DNA of 64,000 nucleotides. It comes from Microbulbifer aggregans (GTDB lineage Bacteria > Pseudomonadota > Gammaproteobacteria > Pseudomonadales > Cellvibrionaceae). Below the pieces are notes generated by a model, which worked only from the letters and a program-made list of their open reading frames with translations, was not told where the DNA came from and did not search any database. Made by a program: the position numbers and the translations under genes. Shown piece by piece: positions 28,582 to 36,415 of the stretch (position 1 is its first letter; the number at the start of each line of letters is the position of its first letter). Where the stretch lies: assembly GCF_001750105.1 (NCBI RefSeq), contig NZ_CP014143.1, positions 744,001 through 808,000 on the forward strand, in the 5' to 3' direction.

Positions 28582-28657
28582 TTAACCTTTCCAGCCACAC
28601 CCAGGCAATATGATATGGAGCATCATCAGAATGTGCTCCCGATCAAACCCAAGAAGC

Positions 28658-29422
28658 TTATGCCAAAGCATCAGCCTCTTCTTGAGTCTTAGCTGACCCG
28701 AGTGCAGCCTCGCTCTGCGCATACTGGCGATTTGCCATGTGATGCAAGTTTTCATTAAAAATATGGAGGCTATTGATCTTGTCCCTAGGAAAGGCCATGT
28801 AATAATCCTCTAGCTCCGACTCTTCTCGCTCATCATTTGAATCACTGTTGACCAGTCTAATCACACCTTCATATTTAACTACCAGGATAACCTGGTGGGT
28901 TTCAGGTGCTCTGTAGCCACTATAGATGGGCAAAATTGTGAGGTGAGCATTTTCTTCATCTGGAGACAGGGTGTCGATTACGTACCCAACGTATACCTTA
29001 CCTGATTCGTGAGAAACCATGAGAGGCTTGAAATCCGTCATGGCTCGGAAACACATCAGATCAAAATCATTCTTCCTCCAAACCCTATATATATTGACTG
29101 CTCGAATATATATATTTTTCTGGTTATATCTCTTGGCCAGTAGAAATGATAGCAGGAACGCACCGATACATATGGCAACTGCTTCGTCAGTATCAGTGGT
29201 CGTAACCAAAGGCTCGAAATTAAAGGCATCAGGGAGCCAAAAAAGCAACTTGGAAACAAACCAGGATACACCCACCAAGATAAAACCGTAGGTCAGGCTC
29301 GTTAAATAGAGCTTATATCCTGATTCACGTGCAACTTTGTATCTGAACTTATAGCAAGTAGAAACGTAGACGTACCCTGCTACCGCCATAGTTATGACGA
29401 ACAGGGCGGAACTGTTGGACAT
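28658..29422 (-). CDS. Orphan membrane protein with cytoplasmic domain (island 1 cargo)
   Basis: 254 residues, not recognised. Three predicted membrane segments lie in the first half: SALFVITMAVAGYVYVSTC, LTYGFILVGVSWFVSKLLFWL, and AVAICIGAFLLSFLLA. They are followed by a soluble domain of about 150 residues with mixed beta/alpha character (HESGKVYVGYVIDTL, HLTILPIYSGYRAPETHQVILVVKYEGVIRLV) and an acidic stretch (NDEREESELEDYY). The soluble part recalls a small beta-barrel ligand or cofactor domain, but I cannot name it. It is AT-rich and transcribed opposite to the integrase. With the small gene behind it, this is the only non-mobility cargo of the island. Confidence 0.75.
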   Translation of the reverse strand: MSNSSALFVITMAVAGYVYVSTCYKFRYKVARESGYKLYLTSLTYGFILVGVSWFVSKLLFWLPDAFNFEPLVTTTDTDEAVAICIGAFLLSFLLAKRYNQKNIYIRAVNIYRVWRKNDFDLMCFRAMTDFKPLMVSHESGKVYVGYVIDTLSPDEENAHLTILPIYSGYRAPETHQVILVVKYEGVIRLVNSDSNDEREESELEDYYMAFPRDKINSLHIFNENLHHMANRQYAQSEAALGSAKTQEEADALA

Positions 29423-29485
29423 TGTTTCTTTTTCTTATTGAGTGGCCATTAAAGCTCGCTGCGCAAACGGCACAGAAGAGCTCAG

Positions 29486-29665
29486 CTATTTTTTGGGCTT
29501 ACCAATCAAATTCGCGGAAGCAAGATTGTTAACAGACGCCCGAAATTCTTTAGAGGATTTCAGCTGATCAATTCTTGCATGAGCAATTCCATCGCCCTTA
29601 ATTTCGTAGAAGTCATTAAGGACCTTGATTCGCCTATCTGTTATTGTATTTGTCTGAGCACTCAT
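29486..29665 (-). CDS. Small hypothetical protein upstream of the membrane-protein gene
   Basis: 59 residues from ATG 29665, chosen because AGGGGAAG precedes it; an in-frame ATG at 29746 would add 27 residues with no ribosome site. The product is soluble, helical and basic at its end (MSAQTNTITDRRIKVLNDFYEIKGDGIAHARIDQLKSSKEFRASVNNLASANLIGKPKK, split here only by eye into helices). It is transcribed with the membrane-protein gene 63 bases on. No family is recognised; a regulator or partner of the membrane protein is possible. Confidence 0.55.
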   Translation of the reverse strand: MSAQTNTITDRRIKVLNDFYEIKGDGIAHARIDQLKSSKEFRASVNNLASANLIGKPKK

Positions 29666-29746
29666 TTGACGCTTCCCCTTTAGTATCCACATCATTTTAC
29701 ATGCCTTACATACAGTTTCCATTAGGTTTTGACTGCAAAGAAACAC

Positions 29747-30063
29747 AAAGTTCTCAGAGAAGCTTCCTCTTCGGTACGGCCACCAACCTAAAGTAAGTAA
29801 CCACTAACCACGAGGCGATCTGAGTTCGGCAAACATACCGCCAAGGCACAGCTTAGAAGTATTTTAGGTAGTAAGCGCTATCAACTACCCAAACATAGCA
29901 AAGATCCCGCCACTGGCGCCCATGCCCACCTACTGACGACTCGCTGATGAGGCACTCTTATATACGAACTGCAACAAGCACAACGAACGTAGTTATTCGT
30001 TGCAGCATAGCACCAAGCTGTGGTACTGATTAAAAAAGGAGCACAGCCATAAGGAACTGCGAC
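29747..30063. promoter_or_regulatory. AT-rich divergent region with nested inverted repeats
   Basis: Two overlapping inverted repeats lie just before the serine recombinase: CAACGAA/TTCGTTG (29981-30002) and CTGCAAC/GTTGCAG (29969-30005). They share the right side, so two alternative hairpins or a complex binding site are possible. This is the expected place for a recombinase crossover or operator site. No coding sequence is supported. Confidence 0.45.
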
Positions 30064-30735
30064 ATGCGGCGTTACGTTACTTACCTTCGAGTATCTACCG
30101 ATCGTCAAGGGAGCTCAGGTCTAGGCATAGAGGCGCAGCAACGGGACATCAACTTGTACCTCGAGCGTTACAGTGACCAGCCCTTTGAAGTAATCAACTC
30201 CTTCACGGAAGTGATTACCGGCAAAGACACGGGAACTATCAAAGAGCAGCGAGAGAAAGCGATCCAGCTTGCCAGGAAAGAGAGGGCCACCTTGCTGGTC
30301 GCAAAGCTCGATCGTCTAAGCAGGGATGTGGAGGACATCGCAAGCGTTATCAAGCGAGTAGACCTCAAGGTTGCCTGTATGCCCAGTGCTGACAAGTTTC
30401 AGCTTCACCTCTATGCGGCTCTGGCTGAGCAGGAGAGGGAATTCATTAGCCAGCGTACCAAGCAGGCACTTGCTGCCGCCAAGGCCAGAGGTGTGAAGCT
30501 TGGTGGCCTACGAGACAAGACAGGCAAGCGAAACGAAGCTCTCAAGCATCAGGCTGACAGTCATGCTGAGCAGCTGAAAGGGATAGTCGCCCCTCTCGTG
30601 AAAGCTGGATACACAACTAGACAGATTGCTAGCGAGCTAAACAAGGCGGGGCTGAGGTCAGCGAGAGGATGCGAGTACCAGTCAATGACCGTTTCTCGAC
30701 TGATAAAGCGCCTCCGTCTTCAGGCGACTAACTAG
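30064..30735 (+). CDS. Serine recombinase (resolvase/invertase family)
   Basis: 223 residues; AAGGAAC precedes the ATG. The N-terminal catalytic domain has YLRVSTDRQ with nucleophile Ser11, LLVAKLDRLSRD with the active-site Asp/Arg, and EREFISQRTKQALAAAKARGVKLG, the resolvase E-helix. A C-terminal helix-turn-helix (GYTTRQIASELNKAGLRSARG) binds DNA. It may invert or resolve DNA within the island, or act as a regulator. The nested inverted repeats directly upstream are a candidate site. Confidence 0.9.
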   Translation: MRRYVTYLRVSTDRQGSSGLGIEAQQRDINLYLERYSDQPFEVINSFTEVITGKDTGTIKEQREKAIQLARKERATLLVAKLDRLSRDVEDIASVIKRVDLKVACMPSADKFQLHLYAALAEQEREFISQRTKQALAAAKARGVKLGGLRDKTGKRNEALKHQADSHAEQLKGIVAPLVKAGYTTRQIASELNKAGLRSARGCEYQSMTVSRLIKRLRLQATN

Positions 30736-30930
30736 GACACCAGCACCGGCATGCTGGCCATGTCGTGGCCACTCTAGCCATACGACGTACTTCTACACAT
30801 ATGTGGAGAGGTGCGCTGTTGCCATGACAGCATAAGCCCATGCCGCCTCGCTGTGGCACCTCACTCCAGCCTCTCCTCCCAATACCCCACTCCCCATTCC
30901 ACCTATTTGACACACACATAGGGTGTTCCC

Positions 30931-31146
30931 ATGACTATCCCCGAATTAGAGCAACTCATGACCGGGAAGAGAGTTTTCCGATCTATAGCCATTCCCATCC
31001 AAGCCTTCGACGCCCTTCAGGGCCTGAAGCGCAGACACAACTTGGCAAACAACAATGAAGTGATCAGCTATGCGCTGATCAGAACTGAAGAAGAGACATC
31101 ACCTCCAAATGAACAATCCACTCAATGCACAGCAGTTCATCGCTGA
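30931..31146 (+). CDS. Small ribbon-helix-helix-like protein
   Basis: 71 residues, preceded by AGGGTG. The core RVFRSIAIPIQAFDALQGLKRRHNLANNNEVISYALIRT has the strand-helix-turn-helix rhythm of ribbon-helix-helix regulators (R-x-I-x-I-P strand, then a helix ending in NNEVISYAL). It overlaps the start of the ParB-like gene by 38 bases in another frame, so translation is coupled. It could be the centromere-binding or repressor partner of that gene. Confidence 0.55.
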   Translation: MTIPELEQLMTGKRVFRSIAIPIQAFDALQGLKRRHNLANNNEVISYALIRTEEETSPPNEQSTQCTAVHR

Positions 31147-31951
31147 GTACGATAGCCAGCCCCAGAAGGATACCTCTGACCCAGCCCCCATCACGGTACC
31201 GATCTCTGAAGTCGACGCATTACCTGATGTATTCCAATTCAGATGCGACGGAATGACTCGCTATCATATTGAGGATCTTGCCAGGGAGATAAGGCGGTCA
31301 GGCCCACTAGATCCCATAGAGGTTTGCAGCTATGGCGGTAGGTACATCGTAGTCGATGGCCATCATCGGCTGGCTGCATACCGAATGGTGAAGTATTCAG
31401 CCGAGATTCCCGCACTCCTCCTTCAGCCAGACAGTGGCTTGGAGCTTATCGAGCGCTCCCTACAGGCAAATCGAAAATGTAAGCTGAACATGGCGGCTTC
31501 TGAGAGAACCGAGGGTGCATGGACCATAGCGCGACTGATGCTTAAACAAACTGGCGCGCTTTCAGCCAAGCGTTTGCAAGAATCCACCGGTATCTCGAAG
31601 GGCACATGCCAGAACTTCAGAAAGGGATACGCCGCGCTAGAGAGTGAAGGCTTCGATCCCTTCAGCTTCAGCTGGGAAGAAGTGAAGGCGCACCTCAAGG
31701 GGCATGATCAGTTCGACACAAGGGAGTGGCACGAGGATGCCGCCAGACAATTCGCAGAGCAAATTTTATACAAGCGATGGAAGGCTAGCCCCAAAACCCT
31801 TGAATACGTTCGCCGCTATCCCGACGGCCTCACTCAACTGATATCACTTATCGCTGGAAATCAGCTAGATACGGCCGTAAGTCAGCTCGGAGAGCATGGG
31901 CTTCTCGAGGAGATTGGGTGTTTCGAAGATCCAGACGGTCGCGACTTCTAA
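31109..31951 (+). CDS. ParB/sulfiredoxin-fold N-terminal domain protein
   Basis: 280 residues. Residues about 25-115 form a ParB/Srx domain (VPISEVDALPD, MTRYHIEDLAREIRRSGPLDPIEVCSYGGRYIVVDGHHRLAAYRMV). The usual GERR motif is replaced by VDGHHRLAAYR. A helical region with a helix-turn-helix-like stretch follows (GALSAKRLQESTGISKGTCQNFRKGYAAL). No ParA is present, so classical partition is unlikely. Similar orphan ParB-like proteins occur on phages and islands as CTP-switch DNA binders or nucleases. Last gene of island 1. Confidence 0.8.
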   Translation: MNNPLNAQQFIAEYDSQPQKDTSDPAPITVPISEVDALPDVFQFRCDGMTRYHIEDLAREIRRSGPLDPIEVCSYGGRYIVVDGHHRLAAYRMVKYSAEIPALLLQPDSGLELIERSLQANRKCKLNMAASERTEGAWTIARLMLKQTGALSAKRLQESTGISKGTCQNFRKGYAALESEGFDPFSFSWEEVKAHLKGHDQFDTREWHEDAARQFAEQILYKRWKASPKTLEYVRRYPDGLTQLISLIAGNQLDTAVSQLGEHGLLEEIGCFEDPDGRDF

Positions 31952-32174
31952 ACCCCATAGCGATATCAAATAACAGCCACACCAGCTAAGACCCTGCACC
32001 CGCTCTACCACCCCGAGGTCATTGTCATATGGGTCATTTTGACCCCAGTCGCCCGCTTGGCATGGAAAAAGCTCCATGCGTGATACACAATTGTCACCCA
32101 GAGAGGCCCAATCGGTGACAAGCGGGCCTGCTAAGCGTTTGATTCTAGTAGGGTTTGTAGAGTTTGGTGCCGTA

Positions 32175-32192
32175 TCCGCCTCCGGGCACCAT
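32175..32192 (+). repeat. attR of island 1 and probable attL of island 2
   Basis: Exact copy of the 18 bases at the tRNA-Phe 3' end (26780-26797). Because a second, unrelated integrase starts 416 bases further on, this copy is best read as both the right end of island 1 and the left attachment site of a second tandem island. Confidence 0.82.
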
Positions 32193-32223
32193 CTACTCTT
32201 ATCGGATTTTCTCCGATACGCTC

Positions 32224-32262
32224 AAAAGCCAGCAACCATCAGGTCTGCTGGCTTTTTTGTTT
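32224..32262 (+). terminator. Rho-independent terminator at left end of island 2
   Basis: Eleven-base stem AAAAGCCAGCA/TGCTGGCTTTT with an 11-base loop and a run of T. It would end read-through from island 1 or from a reconstituted tRNA-Phe. Confidence 0.85.
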
Positions 32263-32607
32263 TCTCAGAACGACTCACGTCCACTCCCTGTATACCCACA
32301 ATCTGTGGTTACGGGTGTGGTTACGGCGCCTTTCTGCCCTTTCGTACCCACACAATCGGCCTCCAGCCCTTATACCGTGGGCGTTCGCGCGAATTGTTAC
32401 CCTACGCCAATCCCCCAAATTCAAGCCTCCGGCCTCCGATCACGCCGTAGGCGAGCGCCCCCTCTATCCCCGGTACTCGCCGCACCTGCCCTACCGGTTC
32501 CTTGCCAGCATGTACCTCTGCGCGACAGGCACCCTTGGTATGCCTTGTCGCGAGGCCACAATCATCGGCGCTCCCTACGCGCCAGAGAGGACAGGAGAGC
32601 AAGTTTC

Positions 32608-33846
32608 ATGTATATGACAGACCCCAAATTGAAGTCTCTGAAACCGGAGCATAAAAAGTACAGACGGAGCGATGGTCAAGGCCTGCTGATCGAAGTACTA
32701 CCCAGTGGCACCAAACGCTGGCTCTTCCGCTATGTCTGGCAGGGGCAACGCTGCGACATCGGTCTTGGTATCTACCCCGCTGTCTCCCTCAAAAAGGCCC
32801 GTGCAGTTCGCGAGCATTACCGGGAGCTATTGGCAGATGGGATCGATCCCCGCATCTGGCGTGAACAACAAAAGCGGGAAAAGTCTCAAATCCAAAATAA
32901 TAGATTCGAGCAAGTGGCGCGGGCATGGTACAAACTTCGAGAGCCAACTTGGGCGCCGTCAACACGCAAAAAGCGGCTGGCCCTACTGGATAATGACCTG
33001 ATTCCACGTTTGCGATCACGCCCAGTAACAGAAATCCAGACATACGAGCTCGCTCAGATCCTGCAGGAAATCGCAGCCCGCGGCGCATTGGAAACCGCAC
33101 ATAATGCACGCCAAGTGCTGAATCAGATTTTGAGGTTTGCCGTTCAAGCCGGCCTTGCGCGCCACAACCCTGCCGCGGTGCTTCAAGGGGTAGTTCCACC
33201 AAAACAAACTGAGCATCACGCCGCAATTACCGACCCGGCCGAATTCGGACGCCTGCTCGTCAAGATTGACCGTTACCAAGGTTCTATTGTCATCCGCACC
33301 ATGCTGCAGATCGCACCGCTGGTTTTTCAGCGTCCAGGCGAGCTCGCCAAAATGCGCTGGGAAAATATCAATTGGGAAGAATCTCTTTGGATTATTCCCT
33401 GGCAAGATAAAAAGGAAGGGAAAATCAATAAAATGGATCACCTAGTTCCCCTGTCACGGCAGGCAATCGATCTGCTTAGAACAATTCATCCCTACACTGG
33501 TCACCTACCGTACGTGTTTCGCGGTCAACGCGACCACCAAAATCACGCGAATCCAGAATCGCTAAATCGTGCCCTAGAAAAAATCGGCTACAAAGATCGA
33601 ATTAAAAGCCGAAACAGCCACACCAAAAGTCCGGAGCATAGCGCACACGGATTTAGGGCAAGTGCACGCACATTGCTCGATGAAATACTTCACGAACGAG
33701 TAGAGCTCATCGAAGCGCAACTTGCGCACCGCGTGCGCGATTCACTCGGCCGAGCTTACAACCGAACAACATTTTTACCCGAACGCCGCGCCCTAATGCA
33801 GCGCTGGGCTGATTACCTAGATCACCTCAAAAGCTCGACGAGATGA
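32608..33846 (+). CDS. P4-family tyrosine integrase of island 2
   Basis: 412 residues from ATG 32608, with GGAGAGC upstream; a long in-frame extension back to 32164 crosses the att site and terminator and is rejected. The N-terminal DUF4102 domain (DPKLKSLKPEHKKYRRSDGQGLLIEVLPSGTKRW, QRCDIGLGIYPAVSLKKAR) is typical of P4/CP4 integrases. The catalytic set is Arg in FQRPGELAKMRW (about 241), His-Gly-Phe-Arg in AHGFRASAR (about 347), His in LAHRVRD, and Tyr in GRAYNR (about 386). Such enzymes usually target tRNA 3' ends, which fits the adjacent repeat. Confidence 0.93.
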   Translation: MYMTDPKLKSLKPEHKKYRRSDGQGLLIEVLPSGTKRWLFRYVWQGQRCDIGLGIYPAVSLKKARAVREHYRELLADGIDPRIWREQQKREKSQIQNNRFEQVARAWYKLREPTWAPSTRKKRLALLDNDLIPRLRSRPVTEIQTYELAQILQEIAARGALETAHNARQVLNQILRFAVQAGLARHNPAAVLQGVVPPKQTEHHAAITDPAEFGRLLVKIDRYQGSIVIRTMLQIAPLVFQRPGELAKMRWENINWEESLWIIPWQDKKEGKINKMDHLVPLSRQAIDLLRTIHPYTGHLPYVFRGQRDHQNHANPESLNRALEKIGYKDRIKSRNSHTKSPEHSAHGFRASARTLLDEILHERVELIEAQLAHRVRDSLGRAYNRTTFLPERRALMQRWADYLDHLKSSTR

Positions 33847-33861
33847 AGTATGCTTACTCGC

Positions 33862-34050
33862 TCAATCCGCTCGTTCTTCGACGAACTTTAATATGGTGGA
33901 GTATCTCCATGCGACTGCTCGTGACGAGAGACGAATTCCAGGGGGCGCTTTCCCCTCGGAAACCCAGCGTGACCAGGTCGATTGACCTATGCCGAGAAGT
34001 TTGGCTACATCAGACCGACGCAGGAGTCGATTTTCATCATTCTGATTCAT
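33862..34050 (-). CDS. AlpA-like helix-turn-helix regulator / excisionase
   Basis: 62 residues from ATG 34050, preceded by GAGGTTAG; an in-frame ATG at 34098 is an alternative. The winged-HTH pattern LLRRSDVAKLLGIGQSTWSRWVSEGKAPPGIRLSSRAVAWRYSTILKFVEERAD is the AlpA/MerR-like family used by P4-type islands to switch on integrase or drive excision. It is convergent with the integrase at 15 bases. Confidence 0.85.
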   Translation of the reverse strand: MNQNDENRLLRRSDVAKLLGIGQSTWSRWVSEGKAPPGIRLSSRAVAWRYSTILKFVEERAD

Positions 34051-34098
34051 GGCACTAACCTCAGTTTTTTTACACGGTATAGATACCACAACCGCCAA

Positions 34099-34901
34099 TC
34101 CTCTGGTGGCGCCAGAGACGGGCCAGAGCCCCTCTCTGAGGGCGAATCGCCCCTAAGGGCCACGTTGCCAGTCATTTAGGCAGCTGGTAAGGTCCGATCG
34201 GCCTAAAATCCCTCCTAAAAACTAATGGAAGTGAATTTCAACCCCATCAATAAACAGTACCAATATTTTCCGCCCCGCATCATATGTCCAATCACGAATA
34301 TAAATACTGATGACAATCTTCAAATTCCTGGCAGTCCAAAGCCTGCCCGACAACAAAACTCCGCACCTTCAGAGATGAAAGTTATGCGTGTTTGGTTAGC
34401 TAATGTTCTCTGGCCCGATCAGACGAATTCTCAGATCCTCTCGTGAACTCTCACCGAAAAAATATTTTTCGATCGCCTCTAGACAGAAACGGTTTTATAG
34501 GTAGGATGGCTACAGACCTTGTGTTTTCTACACAAGAGGTAGAAAGATAACGAATTGAATTTCGTTAAGTTTCGTTAAACGCAGCATGCTGCGTTGAGTT
34601 AGCTCAGCTTCTAAGTGAGCATCATTCACATCATGCTATCGGCATGAAAAGGTCCATACCCTCTAGGGACGCTTAGCCTGACGAGCCAGCTTGAGAAGCG
34701 CTCCCTTTTTACATGGCATGTAGCCTCGATTTGTACATCGACAGCAAGCATGCACATTCGCCTAATTAAGTATCCCTGGCGATCTTTTCTCACGTGCAGA
34801 TTCTGGCAGCCACTGATGGGTGGCAAGACCGCTAAACAACCTGGCCATTACGCACGCTGAGCCCCCCTTACAGCCAAAAATCTAGTGTCAGGAGACATGT
34901 C
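34099..34901. other. 800-base non-coding region with clustered repeats
   Basis: No credible gene: the open frames at 34225-34446 and 34626-34826 lack ribosome sites and family features. A GGGCGA-A-TCGCCC repeat lies at 34140-34152. The main structure is the cluster at 34525-34595, listed separately. The region precedes the recombinase at 34902 and may be its recombination site or an origin. Confidence 0.55.
34525..34595. repeat. Cluster of inverted and direct repeats before recombinase
   Basis: In order: TTTCTA/TAGAAA around 9 bases (34525-34545); AACGAA/TTCGTT around 6 bases (34549-34566); TTCGTTAA twice at a 10-base period (34561-34568 and 34571-34578); and the perfect 18-base palindrome AACGCAGCATGCTGCGTT (34578-34595). 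Helical phasing of the direct repeats suggests protein binding on one face of the DNA. Confidence 0.65.
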
Positions 34902-35864
34902 ATGAGCTATGGAAAAAATCGTGGTTGGGGCGAATCGCCACTGAAGGCCGCCAAAGCAGCAATCAGAAAGCGCCACCAAAAAGGTGAAATCGGTTCACGG
35001 ACACAAGAGAGTTACATTGCTGCATTCAAAAAATTTAGCCGCTATATGCGTGAAGAGCATGCCATCTATGATGTTGGCGCTTTCGAGGAGGCACATCTAG
35101 AAGCCTTCGCGGCATCCATTGCCCGAAAGTACCAAGCCGCATACCTGCAGAAGCTGATTTCAGCAATCAACTCGCTGATGTCAACAATCACCTATGGAAA
35201 GTGGGAAACAGTCTCACCATCTGGCTCAACTCAAAGTCGCCGCCGGAATGTGCGAATCGAACCGCACCGCTACATAAAACCCGAGGACATCATCAAAGAA
35301 ACGAGAGAGCATCTAGCACCGAGGGTCCTTGGGATCATTGGTCTAATCGTGTACTGCGGAATGCGCCTAGAAGAGGCTGTATGTTTCGATATTACAGCCG
35401 CGCTCAAAGAATACAGAGCCAGCGGAAATATCGATATCCAATATGGCACGAAGGGAGGTCGGGGCCGGGAGATCCGACGAGCTATCCCGGTGACAGATGC
35501 TATTTACGACTGGCTTTGCCATTGTCGGCAATTTGTTGGAAAGAATTATTCCCTCATACCTGTAGACAGCACCAAAGAGCAACTCATGAAGGTGGTCGAA
35601 AATGAATCGCTACCCGTTCTAAGGGAAAAGTATGGATTAACGATCCATGGCTTACGGCACGAGTATGCTGCTAGGCGTTATCTAGAGCTAACAGGTCACT
35701 ACAGTCCTGTCAACTGCCGTGCATTTGGACTACCTCTAGCTGAAAGAAAGCTCGATCAACATGCCCGAGAAATAATCACCAATGAACTCGGGCATGGGCG
35801 TGTGCAAGTCGTATCAACTTATATCGGAAGCTATCGGGGAGAGCGCAATGAGTCAGAGAAGTAG
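34902..35864 (+). CDS. Tyrosine recombinase, integrase-domain protein
   Basis: 320 residues. An N-terminal SAM-like DNA-binding part (GSRTQESYIAAFKKFSRYMREEH) is followed by a catalytic domain with Arg in YCGMRLEEAV (about 154), HGLRHEYAARR (about 249), LGHGR and the likely nucleophile Tyr in STYIG (about 306). It is a different family from the two island integrases and lies about 300 bases after a cluster of palindromes. It could serve an older or nested element, or resolve multimers. A small gene overlaps its 3' end by 17 bases. Confidence 0.87.
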   Translation: MSYGKNRGWGESPLKAAKAAIRKRHQKGEIGSRTQESYIAAFKKFSRYMREEHAIYDVGAFEEAHLEAFAASIARKYQAAYLQKLISAINSLMSTITYGKWETVSPSGSTQSRRRNVRIEPHRYIKPEDIIKETREHLAPRVLGIIGLIVYCGMRLEEAVCFDITAALKEYRASGNIDIQYGTKGGRGREIRRAIPVTDAIYDWLCHCRQFVGKNYSLIPVDSTKEQLMKVVENESLPVLREKYGLTIHGLRHEYAARRYLELTGHYSPVNCRAFGLPLAERKLDQHAREIITNELGHGRVQVVSTYIGSYRGERNESEK

Positions 35865-36234
35865 TTTACAGCATGTAAAAAGTGACATCAGTAAACTAAT
35901 TCGGCACCGGCGAGGTAAGCGGCGCACTACGAACTCAAATCGGGAAAAGCTAATGATGCGTATCGCAGAAAAGGTACTGCGCAAGTTCCACATTAGACCT
36001 AAAGCCTGGGAGCTCGAGCACATGCTGTGGTTATGGGATGAAATTGAAAATACATACAGCGCCACAACAGCATATGTTTACAAAACAGTCGCTCGCGAGA
36101 TTGCGGAATATTATGGACAATGGAGCTACGTCGCTCCATATCTAGCCATCGCCACGCCCAAACAGTCAACCGCTGTATCCCTTCTAGAAACCAGTTGTCC
36201 AGAGGCCCCTGACACAACGAGAGAAGGCCCTTAA
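35848..36234 (+). CDS. Hypothetical protein coupled to recombinase
   Basis: 128 residues from ATG 35848, preceded by GGGGAGAG and overlapping the recombinase stop. It is basic and helical (HRRGKRRTTNSNREKLMMRIAEKVLRKFHIRPKAWELEHMLWLWDEIENTYS...YKTVAREIAEYYGQW). The helical layout resembles the N-terminal DNA-binding part of a recombinase or a recombination directionality factor. No family is recognised; the overlap suggests it works with the recombinase. Confidence 0.6.
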   Translation: MSQRSSLQHVKSDISKLIRHRRGKRRTTNSNREKLMMRIAEKVLRKFHIRPKAWELEHMLWLWDEIENTYSATTAYVYKTVAREIAEYYGQWSYVAPYLAIATPKQSTAVSLLETSCPEAPDTTREGP

Positions 36235-36415
36235 AGACAAGCTTTGGGGCCGGCAAGCTGCACTCAAGACAGGCGGTTGCCAAGGGCTTATTGGCGTCGA
36301 TCAGTGGACATTGATAAGGCCAGGGATGGCCATACTGACTCACACAACACACCTTCAGAATTTTCTTACCCCTTGGCAACCGCGGTCGCATCGGTGCCCC
36401 GCCCGAATGCCGAAC

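Larger units (their letters stand above)
26780..32192. mobile_element. Island 1: 5.4-kb integrative element in tRNA-Phe
   Basis: Bounded by the 18-base direct repeats. It contains a tyrosine integrase (rightward, next to attL), an orphan membrane protein and a small protein (leftward), then a serine recombinase, a ribbon-helix-helix-like protein and a ParB-like protein (rightward). No structural phage, replication or conjugation genes are seen, so it is a small genomic island that may depend on a helper. Base composition is visibly more AT-rich than the core on its left. Confidence 0.8.
31952..32607. other. Junction of islands 1 and 2 (non-coding)
   Basis: Holds the tail of island 1, the attR repeat at 32175-32192, a short hairpin TATCGGA/TCCGATA (32199-32218), and a strong terminator at 32224-32256. 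An open frame upstream of the next integrase runs through the att site and the terminator and is not considered coding. Its later part (about 32260-32600) shows no feature I can support. Confidence 0.6.

Noticed and set aside
32164..32607. In-frame N-terminal extension of the island 2 integrase
   Set aside because: It crosses the attachment repeat and a strong terminator, has no ribosome site, and is Pro/Ser-rich low-quality sequence; the DUF4102 domain begins at the 32608 start.
34225..34446. Open frame of 73 codons
   Set aside because: No ribosome site, no family feature, odd composition; lies in the repeat-bearing non-coding region.
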